Positions 13,585 through 21,769 of a stretch of DNA of 26,418 nucleotides are shown one piece after another. The stretch is from Galbitalea sp036491035 (GTDB lineage Bacteria > Actinomycetota > Actinomycetes > Actinomycetales > Microbacteriaceae): assembly GCA_036491035.1 (NCBI GenBank), contig DASXCU010000128.1, forward strand, positions 1-26,418, read 5' to 3'. Under the pieces are notes generated by a model that had not been told where the DNA came from, made no database searches, and saw only the letters and a list, made by a program, of their open reading frames with translations. Within the stretch, counting starts at the first letter, position 1. The number at the start of each line of letters is the position of its first letter. Both the position numbers and the translations under genes were made by a program.

Positions 13585-14625
13585 GTGTCAGAACCCACCC
13601 CCATCACAGATTCGGCGGCCGCCGAGGTCGTCGCTGCGGCACTCACCGCCGTCGCCGCAGCAACATCCTCGGCCGAGTTGAGGGCGGCGCGCACGGAGTT
13701 TACGGGGGAGTCGTCGACTCTCGCCCGCATGAACGCGTCGCTGAAGGATGCGCCGAACGACCAGAAGGCGACCCTCGGCAGGATCGTCGGGCAGGCCCGC
13801 GGGCAGGTGAACGCGGCCATCGCCGAGCGCGAGGCACAGTTGGTGCTCGCAGAGGAGTCGGCGAGGCTCGCGAGCGAGGCCGTCGACGTCACCGCGGTGG
13901 GAACCCGGTGGCGCGCCGGTGCGCGCCACCCGCTCAGTCTGCTCATGGAGCAGATGGGCGACATCTTTATCGCCATGGGCTGGGAGATCGCGGAAGGCCC
14001 GGAACTCGAAAACGAGTGGTTCAACTTCGACGCAATGAACTTCGACGAGGATCATCCTGCGCGCGCCATGCAGGACACGTTCTTCGTCGATCCCGTCGAT
14101 TCGCACCTGCTGCTGCGCACGCACACCAGTCCGGTGCAGATCCGGTCACTGCTGGATCGCCCGCTGCCGGTTTATGTTGTCGCGCCCGGTCGTGTCTACC
14201 GGACCGACGAGCTCGACGCGACCCACACGCCCGTCTTCCACCAGATCGAGGGCCTCGCCATCGACCGGGGTCTCACCATGGCGAACCTCCGCGGAACCCT
14301 GGATCATCTCGCCCGAGCGATGTTCGGCACCGGCGCGAAGATCCGTCTTCGTCCGAACTACTTCCCGTTCACCGAGCCGAGCGCCGAGATGGATGTCTGG
14401 CAGCCAAACGCCAAGGGTGGAGCACGCTGGGTCGAGTGGGGCGGATGCGGAATGGTGAACAGCAACGTACTGCGCGCCGCCGGCATCGACCCGGACGAAT
14501 ACCAGGGCTTTGCCTTCGGCATGGGAATCGAGCGCACACTGCAGTTCCGCAACGACATGAACGACATGCGCGACATGGTCGAGGGCGACGTGCGCTTCTC
14601 GCAGCAGTTCGGGCTGGTCGTCTGA
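13585..14625 (+). CDS. pheS: Phenylalanyl-tRNA synthetase alpha subunit
   Basis: A 346-aa class II aminoacyl-tRNA synthetase catalytic subunit; it activates phenylalanine and, with PheT in an alpha2-beta2 tetramer, charges tRNA-Phe. Residues about 1-100 form the coiled-coil tRNA-binding arm (Ala/Glu-rich, with QARGQVNAAIAEREAQL). The catalytic core begins at GARHPLSLLMEQMGDIFIAMGWE. FHQIEGL at 218-224 belongs to motif 2, and the GMGIERT segment at 312-318 to motif 3. The start is GTG 13585, which gives the family's usual length; open frame further upstream lies inside the divergent gene's promoter. It is 16 bp ahead of pheT. Confidence 0.97.
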   Translation: MSEPTPITDSAAAEVVAAALTAVAAATSSAELRAARTEFTGESSTLARMNASLKDAPNDQKATLGRIVGQARGQVNAAIAEREAQLVLAEESARLASEAVDVTAVGTRWRAGARHPLSLLMEQMGDIFIAMGWEIAEGPELENEWFNFDAMNFDEDHPARAMQDTFFVDPVDSHLLLRTHTSPVQIRSLLDRPLPVYVVAPGRVYRTDELDATHTPVFHQIEGLAIDRGLTMANLRGTLDHLARAMFGTGAKIRLRPNYFPFTEPSAEMDVWQPNAKGGARWVEWGGCGMVNSNVLRAAGIDPDEYQGFAFGMGIERTLQFRNDMNDMRDMVEGDVRFSQQFGLVV

Positions 14626-14641
14626 TGCGTGAGGTGTTGGT

Positions 14642-17146
14642 GTGAGAATCCCAATTAGCTGGCTTCGCGAGTTCGTCGAGGTTCCGGCGTCGGCGACTGC
14701 GGACGACCTCCTGGCCGCGCTGGTCGCCGTCGGTTTCGAGGAAGAAGACGTCCACACATTCGGCGTGACCGGACCGGTCGTCGTAGGGCAGGTTCTGGAG
14801 TTCACGCCCGAACCACAGTCGAATGGCAAGACGATCAACTGGTGCAGCGTGGATGTCGGCGAGGCCGAGCCTCGAGGCATCGTCTGCGGCGCCCACAATT
14901 TCGCGGTGGGCGACAAGGTGGTGGTGTCGCTTCCCGGCGCCATCCTGCCCGGTCCCTTCCCGATCGCCGCGCGCAAAACGTACGGCCACGTCTCCGACGG
15001 CATGATCGCGTCAGCGCGTGAGCTCGGACTCGGTGAGGAGCACGACGGCATCCTGCGACTGGCCGCACTCGGACTTGACCCCAAGCCGGGTGACGACGCT
15101 ATCGCTCTCCTCGGGCTCGATGACTTCGCGGTCGAGATCAATGTCACACCCGATCGCGGCTACGCGTTCTCGATCCGGGGAGTCGCTCGCGAATACTCGA
15201 ATTCGACGGGAGCCGCGTTCACGGACCCGATCTCGAAGATCGAAGCCGGGCCTCGAGTCGAGCTCGTAGAGACCTTCCCGGTGACCATCGACGATCCGAG
15301 CGGGATCCGCGGCCGCTCGGGCGTCAACGCCTTCAACACACTGCTCGTGACGGGCGTCGATCCCACGCGTCCGACTCCGCCCTGGATGATTGGTCGACTG
15401 ACGCTCGCGGGCATCCGCTCCATCTCGCTTCCGGTCGACATCACCAACTACGTGATGCTCGAACTCGGGCAGCCGACGCACGCCTACGACTACGACCGGG
15501 TCGCCGGTGGATTCGTCGTTCGGCGCGCTGCGGCGGGCGAAACGATCGTGACGCTGGATGACCAGACCCGTATCCTCAGCGCGGAAGATCTGCTCATCAC
15601 CGACGATTCCGGGCCCATCGGGCTGGCCGGGGTGATGGGCGGGGCGACGACGGAAATCAGCGCGACGACCACTCGGGTTCTCGTCGAGGCGGCGAATTTC
15701 GACCCGGTGTCGATAGCGCGCACCGCGAGGCGCCACAAACTGCCGAGCGAGGCGTCCAAGCGCTTCGAGCGCGGTGTCGACCCGAAGATCGGTGCGGCAG
15801 CGGTCAGGCGTGTCGCCGACCTGCTCGCCGAGCTCGCCGGCGGAACGATCGAGTCAACGGGCACGCAGCTCGACTTCTCCGTTCCACTGGCACCGATCGA
15901 GCTCCGCGACGGATTCATCGCGAAACTGATCGGCATCGGGTACAGCGACGACGAAATCGTCAGCTCGCTCGAGAAAGTGGGCGCGACGGTCGAAGCCGGC
16001 GCCGGCATCCTCATCGTCACGCCGCCCAGCTGGCGTCCCGACCTCATCGACGCAGCCACGCTCGCGGAAGAGGTCGCCCGAATCGTGGGGTACGACCGGA
16101 TTCCGTCGGTTCTTCCCGTCGCGCCGCCGGGACGCGGGCTCTCGCGCACCCAGCGCCTTCGTCGTTCGCTGTCGTCGGCACTCGCGGCTGGTGGAGCGAC
16201 CGAGATCATCTCCTACCCATTCGAGTCGCGGGCACAGATCGACGAGTTCGGGGGAGCGGAGGGCGGTGAGGTCCCCGCCATCCGGCTGGCGAACCCGCTC
16301 GATGCCGAGACCCCGTTCCTGCGCACGACGCTCACCCCCGGCATGCTGGAGATCGTCCGACGCAACCTTTCCCGCGGCCTCACGAACCTCGCGCTGTTCG
16401 AGGTGGGCGTCGTTTTCGAGCCGGTCGCGGGGAAGAAGTACGGCAGTGGGCCACTTCCGATCGGTCCGGCACACCCCGGTCCCGAGCGCCTCGCGGAGCT
16501 GAACGGAAGCATTCCGCCGCAGCCTTGGCACGTCGCCACGATCTTCCTCGGTGACGCGATCGAGAAGCAGCCGGGCGTTGCGGCCGCACCATCCGGTCTC
16601 GCGGATGCTCTGGCTTCGGTCGAACAGATCGGTCACGCTCTCGCGGTCGATATCCGCGTGGCAAGCGGATCGCATCACGCGCTGCACCCGGGTCGCACGG
16701 CGGAGCTGTGGGTCGGCGATCGCTCGGTGGGTTTCGCCGGCGAGTTGCTGCCCTCGCTTGCTGACGAGCTCGACCTGCCTCGAGTCGTGGCCGTCGCCGA
16801 GCTCGACCTCGACGCTCTGATCGAACTGGCTCGACCGGAAGTCGCTCCGCAACCCATCGTCACGATGCCTGCAGCAACCCAGGACCTCTCGCTCGTCGTT
16901 GGTATCGACGTTCCCGCCGGCGACGTGCTCGCCGCGGTCGTCGAGGGTGCGGGCGACCTGCTCGAGCACGCCAGCCTGGTCGACGACTACCGGGGCCAGG
17001 GGGCCCCGGACGGCTCGAAGTCGCTCACGTTCGCCCTGCGTTTCCGCGCTCCCGACCGAACGCTCACCGCAGCGGAGGCCAGCGACGCGAAGCTCGCGGG
17101 TGTAACGCTGGCGGCACAGCGCCACGGGGCGTCCCTCCGCGACTAG
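14642..17146 (+). CDS. pheT: Phenylalanyl-tRNA synthetase beta subunit
   Basis: An 834-aa beta subunit of PheRS, which recognises tRNA-Phe and edits mischarged tyrosine. Domains by order: an N-terminal start typical of the family (RIPISWLREFVEVP), an EMAP-like tRNA-binding domain (about 40-150, CGAHNFAVGDKVVVSLPGA), B3/B4 editing domain (about 215-385, with LPVDITNYVMLELGQPTHAYD), B5 domain (about 400-480, VTPPSWRPDLIDAATLAEEVAR), catalytic-like core (about 490-730), and the C-terminal anticodon-binding FDX-ACB domain (about 740-833). It starts with GTG 14642 after a GTGAGGTG stretch. The segment RVELVETF at residues 205-212 is encoded by a repeat-like DNA word, listed separately. Confidence 0.97.
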   Translation: MRIPISWLREFVEVPASATADDLLAALVAVGFEEEDVHTFGVTGPVVVGQVLEFTPEPQSNGKTINWCSVDVGEAEPRGIVCGAHNFAVGDKVVVSLPGAILPGPFPIAARKTYGHVSDGMIASARELGLGEEHDGILRLAALGLDPKPGDDAIALLGLDDFAVEINVTPDRGYAFSIRGVAREYSNSTGAAFTDPISKIEAGPRVELVETFPVTIDDPSGIRGRSGVNAFNTLLVTGVDPTRPTPPWMIGRLTLAGIRSISLPVDITNYVMLELGQPTHAYDYDRVAGGFVVRRAAAGETIVTLDDQTRILSAEDLLITDDSGPIGLAGVMGGATTEISATTTRVLVEAANFDPVSIARTARRHKLPSEASKRFERGVDPKIGAAAVRRVADLLAELAGGTIESTGTQLDFSVPLAPIELRDGFIAKLIGIGYSDDEIVSSLEKVGATVEAGAGILIVTPPSWRPDLIDAATLAEEVARIVGYDRIPSVLPVAPPGRGLSRTQRLRRSLSSALAAGGATEIISYPFESRAQIDEFGGAEGGEVPAIRLANPLDAETPFLRTTLTPGMLEIVRRNLSRGLTNLALFEVGVVFEPVAGKKYGSGPLPIGPAHPGPERLAELNGSIPPQPWHVATIFLGDAIEKQPGVAAAPSGLADALASVEQIGHALAVDIRVASGSHHALHPGRTAELWVGDRSVGFAGELLPSLADELDLPRVVAVAELDLDALIELARPEVAPQPIVTMPAATQDLSLVVGIDVPAGDVLAAVVEGAGDLLEHASLVDDYRGQGAPDGSKSLTFALRFRAPDRTLTAAEASDAKLAGVTLAAQRHGASLRD
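15257..15273 (+). repeat. REP-like word inside pheT
   Basis: GTCGAGCTCGTAGAGAC resembles a dispersed motif I recall from high-GC genomes, of the form GTCGAGCTTGTCGAGAC. It encodes VELVET inside pheT residues 206-211. Only a database or genome search can show whether this is a repeat copy. Confidence 0.35.
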
Positions 17147-17156
17147 CCTCAACCTT

Positions 17157-17246
17157 TTTCAGGAAGGTGTGGGAGCGGAGTGGCGGATGAGAGTGGTTGG
17201 GTCACATCCGTAGCGCCAGTCGCACCCGCACCACAGGTTCCTGAAA
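17157..17246 (+). ncRNA. Long imperfect hairpin, possible structured RNA or palindromic element
   Basis: Ninety bases fold almost end to end. TTTCAGGAA (17157-17165) pairs with TTCCTGAAA (17238-17246); TGTGG (17168-17172) with CCACA (17231-17235); GCGG (17175-17178) with CCGC (17226-17229); TGGCG (17181-17185) with CGCCA (17214-17218); and GATG (17186-17189) with the CATC at 17205-17208. Counting these gives 27 pairs, separated by small internal loops. It could be the pheT transcript end, a leader for argC, a small RNA or a palindromic mobile remnant. The fold is read from sequence; the type assigned here is only a placeholder. Confidence 0.4.
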
Positions 17247-17393
17247 CGGTCATAGGCAGAGCGCAATAATCCGCCGATTCGCGCACGAAAGCTGCGCGCG
17301 ATATGGTGGGCGGGTGGACATCCGCGGAACGGCAACCAGCGACCTTCGTCGTCTGGGCAGTTTTCGTGTAGAGCGTCGCGCGCGCCGATCGTA

Positions 17394-17451
17394 GGCGACG
17401 CCCGCCGCTGGTTATGCCAGCACGCTGAGCTTTCAGCCGCGTAGCGTCGCC
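17394..17451 (+). promoter_or_regulatory. Inverted repeats upstream of argC
   Basis: GGCGACGC (17394-17401) pairs with GCGTCGCC (17444-17451). Inside this stem lie CAGC/GCTG with a 2-nt loop and, overlapping it, GCTGA/TCAGC with a GCTT loop; these two inner hairpins share bases and are mutually exclusive. The block ends 40 nt before the argC ATG, so it may be an operator or an RNA leader structure. It does not resemble an ArgR box as far as I can judge. Confidence 0.35.
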
Positions 17452-17491
17452 GCATCAGACTCCTCGTCCGATTCGATCGATAGGCCCAACC

Positions 17492-18538
17492 ATGACCTAC
17501 TCCGTTGCCGTTGCCGGCGCGAGTGGCTACGCAGGCGGTGAAGTGCTGCGCCTACTCGCCACCCACCCCGAGTTCGAGCTGAAGACCGTTACCGCTTTCT
17601 CGAATGCCGGCCAGCCGCTTGGAACAGTGCAGCCCCACCTGCGCTCGCTCGCGCACCACGTGCTCGTTGAGACCACGGCGGAGAACCTCGCCGGACACGA
17701 CATCGTGTTCCTGGCCCTGCCGCATGGCAAGTCCGGGGAGCTGACGGCTGCACTGGATGCCGGGGCCCTGGTTGTCGACTGCGGTGCGGATCATCGCCTC
17801 ACCGATGAGTCGGCTTGGGCACAGTTCTACGGGGGCGACTACTTCGGTGCGTGGCCCTACGGACTCCCGGAGCTTCCGCTCGCCGCCGGGGGAGCGCAGC
17901 GCGACAACCTGGTTGGCGCGAAGCGGATCGCGGTCCCCGGATGCAACGTCACGGCCATCTCGCTGGGGCTCGCCCCCGGGATTCGCGCGGGTCTTCTCCG
18001 GCCGGATGACCTGGTCGCGGTTCTCGCTGTCGGCACCTCGGGCGCGGGGAAGGCCGCCAGGCCGGAGCTGATCGCGAGCGAGATACTCGGATCGGCCTCC
18101 GCGTACGCGGTGGGCGGTACGCACCGGCACACGCCCGAGATCATCCAAAACCTCACAGCGTCGGGAGGTACCGGAGTCACCGTCTCGTTCACGCCGATGC
18201 TCGTGCCGATGTCGCGGGGCATCCTCGCCACATCCACCGCCCGGCTCGTCCCCGGCGCGACGGCCTCTTCCGTTCGGGCCGCGTTCGTCGACGCCTACGA
18301 GGACGAGCCGTTCGTGCAGGTCCTTCCGCCGGGAGACTTCCCGCGCACCGCGGACACACTCGGCGCCAACACAGCCCTGATCGGAATCGCGGTTGACGAG
18401 GCAGCCGGGCGGGTGGTCACGATCACCGCCATCGACAACCTGGTCAAGGGCACTGCGGGGGCCGCCATCCAGTCCGCGAATATCGCCCTCGGTCTTCCGG
18501 AGACCCTCGGCCTCACCACGAACGGAGTAGCACCGTGA
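17492..18538 (+). CDS. argC: N-acetyl-gamma-glutamyl-phosphate reductase
   Basis: A 348-aa NADPH-dependent reductase, third step of arginine synthesis: it turns N-acetylglutamyl phosphate into the semialdehyde. The N-terminal Rossmann motif is VAVAGASGYAGGEVLRLL (GxSGxxG). The active-site cysteine is C151 in VPGCNVTAI, and histidines H211/H213 lie in GGTHRHTPEI. The dimerisation and substrate domain follows with FTPMLVPMSRGI and ends IDNLVKGTAGAAIQSANI. The length is typical. The start is ATG 17492; no clear ribosome site precedes it. It is the first gene of the arginine operon, and its stop overlaps argJ by 4 bp. Confidence 0.97.
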   Translation: MTYSVAVAGASGYAGGEVLRLLATHPEFELKTVTAFSNAGQPLGTVQPHLRSLAHHVLVETTAENLAGHDIVFLALPHGKSGELTAALDAGALVVDCGADHRLTDESAWAQFYGGDYFGAWPYGLPELPLAAGGAQRDNLVGAKRIAVPGCNVTAISLGLAPGIRAGLLRPDDLVAVLAVGTSGAGKAARPELIASEILGSASAYAVGGTHRHTPEIIQNLTASGGTGVTVSFTPMLVPMSRGILATSTARLVPGATASSVRAAFVDAYEDEPFVQVLPPGDFPRTADTLGANTALIGIAVDEAAGRVVTITAIDNLVKGTAGAAIQSANIALGLPETLGLTTNGVAP

Positions 18539-19689
18539 GCGTCACCGCAGCAAAGGGGTTCGAGGCCAGCGGTGTTGCAGCCGGGCTCAAGTCCAGCGGG
18601 AAGCCGGATGTCGCGCTGGTCGTCAACCGCGGACCGCTCCTGAACGCGGCCGCGGTGTTCACCAGCAACCGGTCAAAGGCGAACCCGATTCTGTGGTCTC
18701 AGCAGGTCATCGCCGACGGTACGGTTGCGGCGATTGTCCTCAACTCCGGCGGAGCGAACTGCTTCACCGGTGCCCAGGGTTTCCAGACCACGCACGCCAC
18801 GGCGGAGGCCGTCGGCACCGCCCTCGAGGTCTCGTCGGGCGATGTACTCGTGTGCTCGACCGGACTGATTGGCGACCAGCTCGACCTGGCCAAGGTACTC
18901 GCCGGAGTCGAGGCCGCGGCCGCTGCGCTCAGCACGGAGGGTGGCTCGGCCGCCGCGTCCGCGATCATGACGACCGACACGATCCAGAAGACCTCCTCGT
19001 TCGCGAGCGACGCCGGCTGGACGGTGGGCGCGATGGCCAAGGGTGCGGGGATGCTCGCGCCCGGCCTCGCGACCATGCTGGTCGTGATCACGACGGACGC
19101 GGTGGTCGACTCGGCGACGCTCGATAGCGTGCTTCGCACCGCTACGCGTGTCAGCTTCGACCGGCTCGACAGCGACGGCTGCATGTCGACGAACGACCAG
19201 GTCAGCCTGCTCGCGAGCGGAGCATCCGGGGTCGAACCGGACCCGTCCGAGTTCGAGTACGCGATCGTCGACGTCTGCACGAATCTCGCGGTTCAGCTCC
19301 AGTCCGACGCCGAGGGTGCGAGCCACGACATCACGATCGTGGTCGACCATGCCGCGACGGAGGATGAGGCCGTCGAGGTCGGCCGCTCGGTCGCCCGCAA
19401 CAACCTGTTCAAGGCGGCGATCTTCGGCAACGATCCGAACTGGGGTCGTGTGCTGGCCGCCATTGGAACCACCGGTGCGGAGTTCGACCCGTACAACGTG
19501 GACGTCTGGATGAACGGGGTGCGCGTCTGCTCCCAGGGTGCGCCGGATGCCTCACGCGACGAAGTCGATCTCACGCCACGCAGCGTCAACCTGGTCATCG
19601 ACCTGCTGGTCGGCGAGGCGAGCGCAACCATCCGCACGAACGATCTCACCCACGATTACGTGCACGAGAACAGCGCGTACAGCTCGTGA
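18535..19689 (+). CDS. argJ: Ornithine acetyltransferase / N-acetylglutamate synthase
   Basis: A 384-aa ArgJ, which moves the acetyl group from N-acetylornithine to glutamate, recycling it; many ArgJ proteins also use acetyl-CoA. The precursor cleaves itself between A179 and T180 in APGLATMLVV, with T180 becoming the nucleophile of the beta chain. Other family segments: GFEASGVAAGLKSSGKPDVALV, LNSGGANCFTG, VLVCSTGLIGDQL, FKAAIFGNDPNWGRVLAAIG, and a C-terminal DYVHENSAYSS end, which matches the conserved terminus. The GTG start at 18535 overlaps the argC stop (GTGA) and the stop overlaps argB in the same way. Its presence implies a cyclic arginine pathway without need for argE. Confidence 0.97.
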   Translation: MSVTAAKGFEASGVAAGLKSSGKPDVALVVNRGPLLNAAAVFTSNRSKANPILWSQQVIADGTVAAIVLNSGGANCFTGAQGFQTTHATAEAVGTALEVSSGDVLVCSTGLIGDQLDLAKVLAGVEAAAAALSTEGGSAAASAIMTTDTIQKTSSFASDAGWTVGAMAKGAGMLAPGLATMLVVITTDAVVDSATLDSVLRTATRVSFDRLDSDGCMSTNDQVSLLASGASGVEPDPSEFEYAIVDVCTNLAVQLQSDAEGASHDITIVVDHAATEDEAVEVGRSVARNNLFKAAIFGNDPNWGRVLAAIGTTGAEFDPYNVDVWMNGVRVCSQGAPDASRDEVDLTPRSVNLVIDLLVGEASATIRTNDLTHDYVHENSAYSS

Positions 19690-20579
19690 GCGACAATCCC
19701 CGGGAGCTGGGCGCCGCGGTCAAGGCCGCGGTACTCATCGAATCCCTGCCCTGGCTGCAGCGTTTCGCGGGCAAGACGGTCGTCGTCAAGTTCGGCGGCA
19801 ACGCAATGGTGGATGACGACCTGAAGCGCGCGTTTGCCGAGGACATGGTGTACCTGCGCCACGCCGGCCTGCGTCCGGTCGTCGTGCACGGTGGAGGCCC
19901 GCAAATCTCGGCGGAGCTTTCGGCCCGAGGTATTCCGAGCGAGTTCCGTGGCGGTCTTCGCGTGACGACCCCGGAGGTGATGGCCGTCGTTCGCGACGTT
20001 CTGGAGAGCCAGGTCAACGCGGAGCTCGTGGCGTTGATCAATGAGCACGGGTCGTATGGGGTCGGACTGTCTGGCGAGTCGCAGGACCTGTTCGGCGGTC
20101 GTCGTCGCAGCACAATCGTCGACGGCAGCGAGGTCGACCTCGGGCTCGTGGGTGACGTGGTCGAGGTGGATCCCGCGGTCATCCGCGAGGCACTCGACGA
20201 CGGATTCATTCCCGTCGTGTCCTCGGTCGCGCCGGATCTTGACGCGCCGGGCCAGTTTCTCAATGTCAATGCCGACTCCGCCGCCGCCTCGCTCGCGGCC
20301 GCACTCGAGGCGGCAAAACTCGTCATCCTCACGGATGTCGCGGGCCTCTACCGCGACTGGCCGAACCGCGACTCCCTGGTGTCGCACCTCACGACCGGGG
20401 AACTCAGGGAGCTGCTGCCGTCGCTCGAATCGGGGATGATCCCGAAGATGGTTGCGTGCCTCGAGGCGGTCGAGGACGGGGTCGAGAAGGCCGCGATCAT
20501 CGATGGTCGCATCCCGCACTCGATCCTGCTGGAAATTTTTACGTCCGACGGAATCGGAACAGAGGTGGTGGCGCAATGA
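19686..20579 (+). CDS. argB: Acetylglutamate kinase
   Basis: A 297-aa amino-acid kinase that phosphorylates N-acetylglutamate, commonly the arginine-inhibited step in organisms with the ArgJ cycle. K35 in VVVKFGGNAM and the second glycine loop VVVHGGGPQIS bind ATP phosphates and substrate. FLNVNADSAAASLAAALEA and LTDVAGLYRDW follow, then the family-typical GMIPKMVACLEAV with its conserved lysine. The N-terminal helix before the first strand (about 8-28) is the extension associated with hexameric, arginine-sensitive enzymes; allosteric control here is inference. GTG start with 4 bp overlaps to both neighbours. Confidence 0.97.
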   Translation: MSDNPRELGAAVKAAVLIESLPWLQRFAGKTVVVKFGGNAMVDDDLKRAFAEDMVYLRHAGLRPVVVHGGGPQISAELSARGIPSEFRGGLRVTTPEVMAVVRDVLESQVNAELVALINEHGSYGVGLSGESQDLFGGRRRSTIVDGSEVDLGLVGDVVEVDPAVIREALDDGFIPVVSSVAPDLDAPGQFLNVNADSAAASLAAALEAAKLVILTDVAGLYRDWPNRDSLVSHLTTGELRELLPSLESGMIPKMVACLEAVEDGVEKAAIIDGRIPHSILLEIFTSDGIGTEVVAQ

Positions 20580-21769
20580 CAACTCTCCCTGAGCCTGTAG
20601 AAGGGTGGAAGGAGCGATTCGGTTCGGCCCTGATGGGGTCGGCACCGCCGCCCATGGCCGTGCTCGTCCGCGGCGAGGGCTGCTACGTCTGGGATTCGAA
20701 CGGCACGCGCTACCTCGACTTCCTGGCCGGAATCGCCGTCAACTCGCTCGGTCATGCACACCCGGTTCTGGTGGATGCGGTCAGCACCCAGGTCGCGACG
20801 CTCGCACACATCTCCAACTACTTCGCGTCGCCCTCGCAGATCGAGTTGGCGGAGCGCCTCAAGCGCCTGTCCGGTGCCGGCGAGCGCGGACGGGTGTATT
20901 TCGGAAACTCCGGCGCGGAGGCGATCGAGGCCGCGCTCAAACTGGCGCGGCTGAACCAGGGGAGAACGACAATTCTCGCGCTGGAGGGAGCGTTCCACGG
21001 GCGCACCATGGGCTCGCTCTCTCTGACCGCCAAGGAGGCGATGCGCGCCCCGTTCCAGCCGCTGCTGCCGGGTGTGCACCACATCGAACCGACGATTGGC
21101 GCCCTCGAGGCGGCGATGGATGACACCGTTGCTGCGGTCTTCGTCGAGCCAATCCAGGGTGAGGCGGGCGTTGTGGAACTGCCGAGCGGATTCCTGGAGG
21201 CCGCGCGCGAGCTGACCACGAAGCACGGCGCGCTACTGATTATCGACGAGATCCAGACGGGTGCCGGACGTACGGGCACCTGGTTCTACTTCCAGCAGAA
21301 GGGGATCGTTCCGGATGCGATCGCGGTAGCGAAGGGCATCGCCGGGGGAGTCCCGATCGGCGCCCTCATCACCTTCGGAGACGCGTCGGACCTGTTCCAG
21401 CGCGGCCAGCACGGGAGCACGTTCGGTGGCAATCCGCTTGCGACGACGGCCGCAAGCGCCGTGCTCGGTGAAATCGAGCGCGCGGGTCTCGTTGATGCCG
21501 CGATCCTCAAGGGCGCGCGCATCCGAGCCGGTATTGCCGCGGCGAACTCGCCGCTGGTGGCGGAGCTTCGCGGCGCCGGCCTGCTGATCGGCGTGGGCCT
21601 CACCAAGCCGGTCGCGCACGATGTGGTCGCGGCGGCGTTCTCCGCGGGACTCATCGTGAACGCGGCCAGCGACACCAGCATCCGAATCGCCCCACCCCTG
21701 ATCGTCACCGACGAGCAGATCGACGAATTTCTCGCACTCTTCACCAAGGCACTGGAGGCCGCCCAATGA
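20576..21769 (+). CDS. argD: Acetylornithine aminotransferase
   Basis: A 397-aa class III PLP aminotransferase that makes N-acetylornithine from the semialdehyde and glutamate. The ATG at 20576 overlaps the argB stop (ATGA). Core motifs: YLDFLAGIAVNSLGHAHP, YFGNSGAEAIEAALKLAR (phosphate-binding loop), AFHGRTMGSLS, LLIIDEIQTGAGRTG, AVAKGIAGGVPIGA with the Schiff-base lysine K253, and HGSTFGGNPLA. The first residues, LPEPVEGW, are encoded by a repeat-like DNA word and are not a conserved part of the enzyme, so the N-terminus may have been reshaped by an inserted element while keeping the frame. Confidence 0.97.
   Translation: MTTLPEPVEGWKERFGSALMGSAPPPMAVLVRGEGCYVWDSNGTRYLDFLAGIAVNSLGHAHPVLVDAVSTQVATLAHISNYFASPSQIELAERLKRLSGAGERGRVYFGNSGAEAIEAALKLARLNQGRTTILALEGAFHGRTMGSLSLTAKEAMRAPFQPLLPGVHHIEPTIGALEAAMDDTVAAVFVEPIQGEAGVVELPSGFLEAARELTTKHGALLIIDEIQTGAGRTGTWFYFQQKGIVPDAIAVAKGIAGGVPIGALITFGDASDLFQRGQHGSTFGGNPLATTAASAVLGEIERAGLVDAAILKGARIRAGIAAANSPLVAELRGAGLLIGVGLTKPVAHDVVAAAFSAGLIVNAASDTSIRIAPPLIVTDEQIDEFLALFTKALEAAQ
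20587..20605 (+). repeat. REP-like word at the start of argD
   Basis: CCCTGAGCCTGTAGAAGGG is one base from CCCTGAGCCTGTCGAAGGG, a dispersed intergenic repeat word I recall from many high-GC bacterial genomes. It starts 11 bases into argD and encodes the PEPVEG part of its N-terminus. Copy number in this genome cannot be judged from one window. Confidence 0.45.

Larger units (their letters stand above)
17147..17491. other. 345 bp gap between pheT and argC, structured, no gene
   Basis: No convincing coding sequence: the one open frame on the minus strand (17159-17455, 98 codons) has an odd Cys/Trp/Arg-rich translation, no ribosome site and no family resemblance. The first quarter holds a long imperfect hairpin (17157-17246), and the last quarter holds inverted repeats before argC (17394-17451). 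I see no tRNA, no T-run terminator and no recognisable arginine-operator palindrome. The argC promoter must be here but is not obvious. Confidence 0.6.

Noticed and set aside
17159..17455. 98-codon minus-strand frame in the pheT-argC gap
   Set aside because: Cys/Trp/Arg-rich composition, no ribosome site, and the long hairpin explains part of the sequence.
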